Shown here piece by piece: positions 58,601 to 64,000 of a DNA stretch of 64,000 nt. The DNA comes from Trichobilharzia szidati (taxonomy: Eukaryota > Platyhelminthes > Trematoda > Strigeidida > Schistosomatidae): contig OX235271.1 in NCBI GenBank assembly GCA_944472155.2, positions 126,795,329 through 126,859,328 on the forward strand, read 5' to 3'. The notes beneath the pieces were generated by a model, which saw only the letters and a list, made by a program, of their open reading frames with translations, was not told the origin of the DNA and made no database searches. Positions within the stretch are counted from its first letter, which is position 1; each line of letters starts with the position of its first letter. The position numbers were made by a program, and so were the translations under genes.

Positions 58601-61600
58601 ATTTATTCAGTTGCAGATTTATTGAAAATATTGTCTATTTGTTATTTAGTTTCACTGGGCAAAAATTATTGATAAATGCTGACACACTGGAAGCCAATAA
58701 GGACTCTTCCGTGGTGTCTTCAGTTTGGACTTCCATGTTGTTTAGTAACTGATGTCTAAAAGTGGAAGTGATGAGGTGTGTTATTTCAGATTCATCACTC
58801 GTTAGTTGAATGTACCTACACACCAGTGAGAGATGGTGTTTTCATTGAAACTTGCTTTAAATGGTAACACATTAATTCCTAGGATATGAATTTTTAAAAC
58901 CTCCCCACTTGCTTAGTGAGTCCCAGTTGTTTCTTGCTGAAACCTTGCGTAGACCACAATTAGCAAATATCAGAGACATGAACGAAACAGTGGTGCTAAG
59001 CGTCGACATATTGAAGAAGTTGTATTATTTTGTTTTGGAAAAGAGGAAAATTCAAAGTTTTAAAAAACAGCAGTTGCAAAAGTGGTGACTATTTTGCATT
59101 TTGCGTCAGAATGTGGGGAGTCAGAAGACAGGAATACGTTTGAAAGATAACAGGACTCTAGAAGATCTTGATTTCTCAGGTGATTTATGTCTAGTGTTAA
59201 ATGGAGTGGAAGACTTGCTGGTGAAAACCAACAGGCTGGCAGAATAGGCAGGCAGCGAAGACAGGATTCCGCGTGAACATACAGAAGACGGAGGTGATGA
59301 AGACAACCAACCGGCCAACAACAACCAACACCAATCACCTTCAGCGGAATAGCTTTGAAAGAGGTCACTTCCCTCAATCATGTAGGCAACATCGTTTCAA
59401 CTGCAGACGACTGAACACGTGAAGATGTCTGAGCCAACCAGCATGGATTGGAAAGGCGAGCAAGATACGCATCCATAAATCTGAAATTGCTCTGGAAATC
59501 TTCTGCTTCACTCAGCCAGTATAAAGAACAAGATTCGGATTCTCAACACCAGTGTTATTCCAGTCAGTCAGTCGGTCACTTCTTCTGTAATGGTCAGAAA
59601 CTTGCACAACGAGTACGTCACGAGAAGCCTTTCCAGAAGACAGCTTCAGACTTTCATCAACAGCTGCCTTCATTGGCTGACTCCATATTAAAGATCAAAT
59701 GTCCAGCTGGCCAAAGAGAATTAGCAACCAGAAACTGTGGCTGGGAACAAACCAACAGGCGAGAGCCGATTGCTCGACAGATATGTGGGAGAAAATGGAG
59801 ATAGATTGAGCCCACTCTGAGGAGACGATCGAATGATAGCGCAAGCAGTGCAGATCATCACTCGAGTGGAACTTGAGTGGGGCGTCTGTGAGAGGGTGAT
59901 ATGGAGGAGATTATGTGGTTAGGAGGAGGAGATGAGTGATCATGGACAATCATGAGCCCAGTTGAACAGGACAGCAGAAGATAGAACAAATGGGAGGTGT
60001 GTTGTTGAAGTCGTATTCTCCATTTGGAAACAAGGATATACTATAATATATATAAATGTACACTGGGTCCGTAGTCTAGAAATTCACGCAATGTTGTTGA
60101 AAATTATGGATATTAGTCTCAATGAAAATACTGTCACTCACTCAGCTAACGAGTCACAAATATGACGAAAAACATCCCTTAATTACCATCGTTAGCCACC
60201 ACCTATTGAATTATTTGAATGTGAACGTTTTGAACTTGATATGAAATTGAGAAATAAATTCTGCTTTTCTATAATTAACATAATCTAATTAATTTTCTGC
60301 GTTCTTAATAAAGATTGTACAGAAGCTATTAAATATGTAAAAGTCTTTATATGCGTTTACTTTTTTATCAGACAACCTCTTTCTGAGAACAATTTTATTA
60401 ACAGAGAACCCAAATCCTGTTTTTGTTTTATGAGTATCCGAATAAAACTGAAAAATAAATATGCAGTGGATTTAACTGCATTACGCAGCCCATCTTTAAT
60501 GTCTTTTGCAGCAAGTAGTCGAACAAGCTATGAACAGAACAAATCCATGTCCATAATCAGCATCTACGTTACTAGAAATGTTATACTCAAGAACAGATTA
60601 GGATAGTTTGTCTGCATTAGAGTTATACTGATTATTATCATATAAGGTCAGACACATATTTAACCATTTCGAGTGTATAGTATTAGGTTATATAATGCTA
60701 CATGTCACACTTCATGTGTGTAGAAAAACACTTCGTGAAGTTTATAGGATAGAAGTCAGTATGATGTTGATCTGTTCATCCTAGAGGATAAATCAAAATT
60801 TGATATAGGTGTCAAAGTTTCGCTGAAGTTTATCAGGGTATGTAACATACATTCATGAACCTAGTGGTAACATTTCTCTAGAGATCTTTATTTCTAAATT
60901 ACTTCAAACTGGAGAGTTGTATAGATAAGTTCAAGATGTATATATAGTTTTCCTTCCGCAAAATACATTACAACAATATATCAATGCCAGTAGAGTTCCT
61001 TCTTAAACTGATATATGCCAAAGCAGTCAGTACTATGGCACAATCACTTAGTTCAGTGAGAAGTATCTAGATGAAGGTCTGAAAACTCGCAGCTAACGAT
61101 TTTGCTTCTTAGACTCGTATAGCCTTATCTAATATTTCATCTAGCACACTGCCAAGCTGGTGACAGAAAGGCAGTGTGCTGTATTGCTAGCTTTGTTAAC
61201 TGCAGGCATCAACATTTCCCTGATCTTTCTAATAATTATTCGTATTACTGGCTTCTCTCAAATAATCTAGTTAGTAAATTTGATGGTTTTGATGACTTTT
61301 AACCTAATGTCATTTTACAATTTTCCTTCACTTCAGCTTATATGCCTCTATAACAATATTTTCAACTGTTTTTTCGACAATTATTCAAACCAATCCCACG
61401 ACAACCCGTTCAGCAATCGTAAGGATTATGAAAACTGCTGGCCCAGGAAGCACAGGACTTACATTTACATGGTAGATTTATTTGTTTAACATTGAAATTA
61501 AAAGAATTTATGAATGAATGGCAGTTTTGTTATGTTGTCTTTACAATGTTTTATATATTTTGTTTTCAGTGACGAGATTAACAGTTCTATTGAAATGTTT

Positions 61601-62384
61601 GTGCACTGCTTTGTGAAACTAATTCCCGAAATAAATCTATCCTGTCAAAAGTGTACCTTTACATTGGGAAAAACTGAACTGTTTAGTCTTTTAGTCATTT
61701 CTTGTTTACATGATCATTACATCCGTTGGTTTGGTTCATTTGTTATTTTATGATTACCCTCTAGTTAAACTTATTTTTCTCGCACGGTAATATCATTAGA
61801 GCTGATATTATGTTGCATGAGAAAGACGGATTGAGCACATGCTGAGAAGACTATTAAGTGACATCACAGGCTAGGTCCCCAAGTAGAACACGAACGGAAA
61901 TTCATAATTTGGTAATTTGAGGTTGATACAGAAGAGACCATATGAAGAGAAAGTGAAAGGCTGTGTGTGGGTGGTCATAGAGTTAGTTGAAAGTATTGGT
62001 AGAGTAACGAGTGCAATGAAGAAATGTTCCTGAAATCCTACGTTCTACTCTTAATCGAAGGAGTGAATTATAAAAGACAAAGCGAAATCCTGTCTAATGT
62101 ATGAATTTATTTAGTGAGTTTGCTTAATTCTATAAAAACGACGTCAGACTTGGCAACCATTGGAATAAAGCAAACTTTAAGAATTTATCAATTTTTTAGC
62201 GTATGGCCATAATCACTTAACCCATCATTTTTCTTTTGTACTAGGATTCCTGTTTTATTCTCGAAATTTGGATTATTTGGCAGAATTCTATCTGCTCTAT
62301 TCTTTTTGTGTCTCGTGTTTGCTGGAATAAGTTCTTCACTGTCTATTACTCAAGTTGGTGTACTTTCTATGAAGGAGATGAATG
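46610..62384 (+). CDS. SLC6 sodium-coupled transporter (partial, 3' end off window)
   Basis: Exons: 46610-46669, 49250-49427, 52272-52455, 54760-54877, 55872-56073, 57416-57578, 61337-61471, 62245-62384. All GT-AG and in phase: 393 complete codons, ending in TM8. TM1 holds GGAVGTGNIWRFPR (57-70); Gly61 stands where monoamine carriers have Asp, which argues against an amine substrate and for an amino acid or similar. TM2 FLWSIPILVVEYSLGRFTRN; TM3 SCYYPVVLGWCIYYF (141-155); TM4-5 ~184-228; TM6 LWIAAAGQNAFDTGSG (255-270); TM7 ~289-315; TM8 LFFLCLVFAGISSSLSITQ. The loop between TM3 and TM4 is short. At chloride-site positions, Asn298 and Ser302 are chloride-type, but Asp266 replaces the TM6 hydroxyl. 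Expected role: Na+-driven uptake at the plasma membrane. Exon 1 is the least certain. Confidence 0.9.
47325..47650. repeat. Dispersed hairpin repeat, two diverged pieces
   Basis: 47325-47420 is minus-oriented (AAACACACAGTGATACAGTA, GGATGACGTTTTGAG); 47601-47650 is a plus-oriented piece (CATCGAAATGAATAAAAGCC ... GGAAACGTCATCC). Stems are decayed. Confidence 0.5.
47935..48460 (-). mobile_element. Penelope-like element, C-terminal piece
   Basis: Minus strand (48198-48458) encodes ENRRPSSSIAKHIIETGHKI, then RILKFVEALAIRKFKPPLCV; this is the region after the GIY-YIG core. The 3' side shares TTTAGATAAAGCAATAAGAAGACG-type sequence with the element at 53131. It lies in intron 1 of the SLC6 gene. Confidence 0.8.
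49250..49427 (+). CDS. SLC6 exon 2 (TM1)
   Basis: Acceptor GTTATAG, donor GGAG|GTAAGC. Contains the Na+/substrate-binding TM1 motif GTGNIWRFP. Confidence 0.9.
49745..49940 (-). mobile_element. tRNA-headed SINE (CCCGATATC body)
   Basis: Minus strand: GCATCGGTGGCACAGTGG, B box GGGGTTCGATCCCCGG, ending CCGACGC; then the body and TCAAGTTATAATAAAAT tail. Acceptor-like stem has one A-C mismatch. In intron 2 of the SLC6 gene. Confidence 0.85.
50086..50225 (+). repeat. Second copy of the 5190 hairpin repeat
   Basis: Matches the left arm and loop of 5190-5347 (AAATAAAGTATAATTACATT, TTACACACAATGATAAGTTT, TATTTCGAGCAAAATTACTG). The right arm is mostly lost but the terminal CATACTTTATTT remains. Confidence 0.75.
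50730..51295. mobile_element. Composite hammerhead-SINE element, copy 2
   Basis: Same three-part structure as 17915-18485. The plus unit reads GTACTGATGATGATTCC, CAAACTAGAATGAAACAGC, TGTCCAGTACTGCC. Stem I (GTACTG/CAGTAC) and GAAAC are intact; one core base (A for C at the start of CUGANGA) is changed. In intron 2 of the SLC6 gene. Confidence 0.8.
52272..52455 (+). CDS. SLC6 exon 3 (TM2 to TM3)
   Basis: Acceptor CTCTCAG, donor CTAAG|GTCAG. Same length and phases as the minus-strand exon at 39558-39741. Confidence 0.9.
53131..54241. mobile_element. Penelope-like element, inverted pair with one target duplication
   Basis: Minus-strand copy 53131-53596 and longer plus-strand copy 53597-54241; arms of ~425-455 bp pair across a ~226-base centre that belongs only to the plus copy. 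The plus copy encodes (53609-53989) CIYKFTCSCGDTYIGRTNRM and RRKEHGPKWLQNHI, a GIY-YIG-type endonuclease, then NPASSIAKHLLMSGHKININ. A 12-bp direct repeat, AATATAATTTAT, lies at 53119-53130 and 54242-54253, enclosing both copies together. In intron 3 of the SLC6 gene. Confidence 0.85.
54760..54877 (+). CDS. SLC6 exon 4 (TM3)
   Basis: Acceptor TTATTTCAG, donor GCAGAG|GTAAAT. Encodes CYYPVVLGWCIYYF and the extracellular loop. Confidence 0.9.
55872..56073 (+). CDS. SLC6 exon 5 (TM4-TM5)
   Basis: Acceptor TTTTATAG, donor TGGA|GTAAGT. Encodes YWPVFTQM through KWIEKANIILVPLLLL to FTPSW. Confidence 0.9.
56930..57030 (+). mobile_element. Smalpha-like hammerhead repeat remnant
   Basis: GTGCGAAATATACGTCTTGG followed by ATTCCAGTACTAGCAGCCAC parallels GGACGAAATGCGCATCCTGG-ATTCCACTGCTAG at 26210. 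Core mostly lost. Confidence 0.45.
57416..57578 (+). CDS. SLC6 exon 6 (TM6 to TM7)
   Basis: Acceptor ATTGTAG, donor GTCAG|GTGAAT. Contains QNAFDTGSG. Confidence 0.9.
59120..60045 (+). mobile_element. RTE-type LINE, 3' part (degenerate)
   Basis: Plus strand: KNKIRILNTSVIPV-type block near 59523-59560, then HEKPFQKTASDFHQQLP, GQRELATRNCGWEQTNRREP and RQICGRKWR (59600-59804), then a 3' end at GAAGTCGTATTCTCCATTTG. Same arrangement as 38100-39065. In intron 6 of the SLC6 gene. Confidence 0.75.
61337..61471 (+). CDS. SLC6 exon 7 (TM7 and following loop)
   Basis: Acceptor CACTTCAG, donor ACATG|GTAGAT. Encodes LYASITIFSTVFSTI and the loop to GLTFT. Intron 6 before it carries an RTE copy. Confidence 0.9.
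61795..62075 (+). mobile_element. RTE-type LINE, 3' end fragment
   Basis: Reads RIEHMLRRLLSDITG-like, then a Trp/Arg-rich decayed end and CCTACGTTCTACTCTTAATC followed by GAATTATAA. In intron 7 of the SLC6 gene. Confidence 0.55.
62245..62384 (+). CDS. SLC6 exon 8 (TM8)
   Basis: Acceptor TGTACTAG, donor AATG|GTAAGT. Contains FAGISSS, the TM8 Na+-site region. Later exons are not in the window. Confidence 0.9.
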
Positions 62385-63394
62385 GTAAGTTGACTAAATA
62401 AAACATTCTATTCCAGGGTAATATTTATTCAATGATATCGTTTTTGATCAGAAGTCAGGTATGCAGGTGTTTGACTGACTTCAAGTAAGAAGAGCACCAA
62501 AACTCACTTGAGGCTGGGAAGTGGTTTATACTTTAACTGGAATTCTCCAGTGACCTTGTAAGAAAAACGGATTAGATGCGATAATAAAAAATCTTGAAAT
62601 AAGCACATTCTCTATATGCTCTCATATGGTTATGATATTTCAGCTAAATTCATTTCGAGGCGAAATTTGATTTTTAATAAAACCCATGAAACATTTATTC
62701 CTGAAAAATTATGAGCAACTTCAGTAGACGTTTTGTATCCTTTAAGTAAAAAAGTGATGTATACGTTGTGTAAAACTGAAATGATTATCTAACGATACTT
62801 TTATTCAAATGACCTGCAAAATCTTAAAAGTTGGTTAATCAAGGTAAATAGAACACCATTAGGAATGTGCTAGTCATCCTTACCAGTTTATTGCAAATTT
62901 CTAAACCAGTGAAATATCTTGGTCAGATATCTTTAGAATAAATGAGGGGCTTGATAAAATCACAATAGAACATAATGCAAGCAATAAAGTTATTGAGTTT
63001 TGAATTATATTCTGGCTCAGATGCTCTGTCTCTTGCCCTCATATATTAACAACCATCATATGCAACTCTCTCACGAAGTTACTTGGGACAGTAACATTTG
63101 AGAAACTTTCTGAACATAATTTTAATTTTCTCGAATTATTTCTCTCTCTCTCTTTTGAATCTCCCTTTACTCTCTTCTCTTGCGTTGCGTGCCAAATGAA
63201 GTGTAGAAACTGGAAGTTCTGCACATCTGTGCAAAGTTCTACGCTGAAAACAGTCAGTCAGTCTTGCTCCATACGATTTGTTGTGTGATTCAGTTCTTTA
63301 TAGATAGTATCTTACTTCAAAGGCCTTGCCGAGCTTTTCATCGTATATCACTTGTCATTTGGCAGTACAGTATGGCTGCTGAATGATATTTATA

Positions 63395-64000
63395 CATGTT
63401 TACAGCCATCTGAAGTGTTGAAGTAGTTGCCAAATCACTTCGTGGTTTACGCTATCGAAGGCACTTACAGTATCGGTGAAGTTGAGGTACAGAAATGACT
63501 GCTGTGCCCCATAATAATCCGTAGTGATTTTGTAATCTACCCTCCGCACGAATACGGCTTCTTCATGAAGAAGTTTTCTTTCCACGGAATCTTTCGGTCT
63601 CTCCAAGATGACGCGACTTAACTTTTGCTTGGCGGGGACAGGTGACGGATTCCGTACCAGTTTTTGCAAAGGCTGAAGTCACCATTCTTTGATAGTTTGA
63701 CAAGATGGCCTTTTTTCAAATCAGTAGGTACCTTTCTTTCCTTCCAAACGTTTTGCAGTAGTGGCGTCAGCATATTCACTGTGGTCTCTGAGTCCTATTT
63801 CAGTGCTTCGGGTGGAATTCCGTCTGGTCTTGCTGCCTTCCCGGACTTTGGTAACTATAAGAAATTCAAGAGGTATGCCTTTGTTGGGGGATTGCTGTCC
63901 ACTAGCAGTTCTGTGCGTGATGCTGGTTGTATTTCTGGACGAGTCGCGGGTAGGTGATGATCTAATCAAGAGTCCTTTGAAGTTATCAGTCCATTGTTTT
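63395..64000 (-). mobile_element. RTE-type LINE, reverse-transcriptase part
   Basis: Minus strand: SNKGIPLEFLIVTKVREGSK region (63721-63969; the segment before RT), then PVPAKQKLSRVILERPKDSV, KLLHEEAVFVRRVDYKI and LYLNFTDTVSAFDSVNHEVI, with WQLLQHFRW. These correspond to RT blocks through the first catalytic Asp (block A: FTDTVSAFDSV). Continues past the window edge on its 5' side; broken at 63395. In the SLC6 intron after exon 8. Confidence 0.75.

Noticed and set aside
1..64000. CRISPR arrays, operons, bacterial promoters or phage genes
   Set aside because: The window is clearly animal nuclear DNA with GT-AG introns; no short regularly spaced repeats of CRISPR type were seen.

Overview
The window looks like nuclear DNA of a blood fluke (Schistosoma or a close digenean relative). 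It is AT-rich and intron-rich. It carries RTE-type LINE fragments, many Penelope-like element (PLE) fragments with a GIY-YIG-type endonuclease, pol III-type SINEs with hammerhead-ribozyme cores, a divergent 7TM receptor of the kind common in flatworms, and an SLC6 transporter split into short exons. The taxon is inferred from this combination; no ribosomal or mitochondrial marker is present. A 497-base run of N shows that it comes from a draft scaffold.

Three protein genes are well supported. (1) 18916-20055, minus strand: an intronless 379-aa rhodopsin-like orphan receptor with ERC in place of DRY. (2) 27759-42016, plus strand: a five-exon gene for a 277-aa protein I do not recognise; every splice phase is consistent and the stop codon is in the window. 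(3) 46610 to at least 62384, plus strand: an SLC6 sodium-coupled transporter, eight exons found, transmembrane segments 1-8, running off the right edge. A ninth SLC6-type exon lies on the minus strand at 39558-39741, inside the last intron of gene 2; it is 184 bp long, like transporter exon 3. A decayed intronless hnRNP A/B-type copy lies at 13559-14270.

Most of the rest is mobile DNA. Eight RTE loci are present. The largest (33755-39065) is a nest holding an older dispersed repeat, a PLE inside that repeat, and a miniature LTR retrotransposon with LTRs, primer-binding site, polypurine tract and a 4-bp target duplication. PLE copies lie at 8321-9895, 10196-10671, 28420-29057, 34681-35624, 47935-48460 and 53131-54241. 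The first and last are head-to-head inverted pairs, each enclosed by one target-site duplication. Three SINE groups occur: a hammerhead SINE (more than ten copies, often inverted dimers), and two groups sharing a tRNA-like head. One of these ends in the same 3' tail as the RTE elements, pointing to RTE as its mobilising partner.

The most notable short signal is a hammerhead ribozyme with an intact catalytic core on the minus strand at 16051-16095. Another dispersed repeat carries a hairpin with compensatory stem changes between copies. Left-hand regions not listed as features (1331-4855, 11169-12240, 14271-15127, 21331-23059) showed me no gene.
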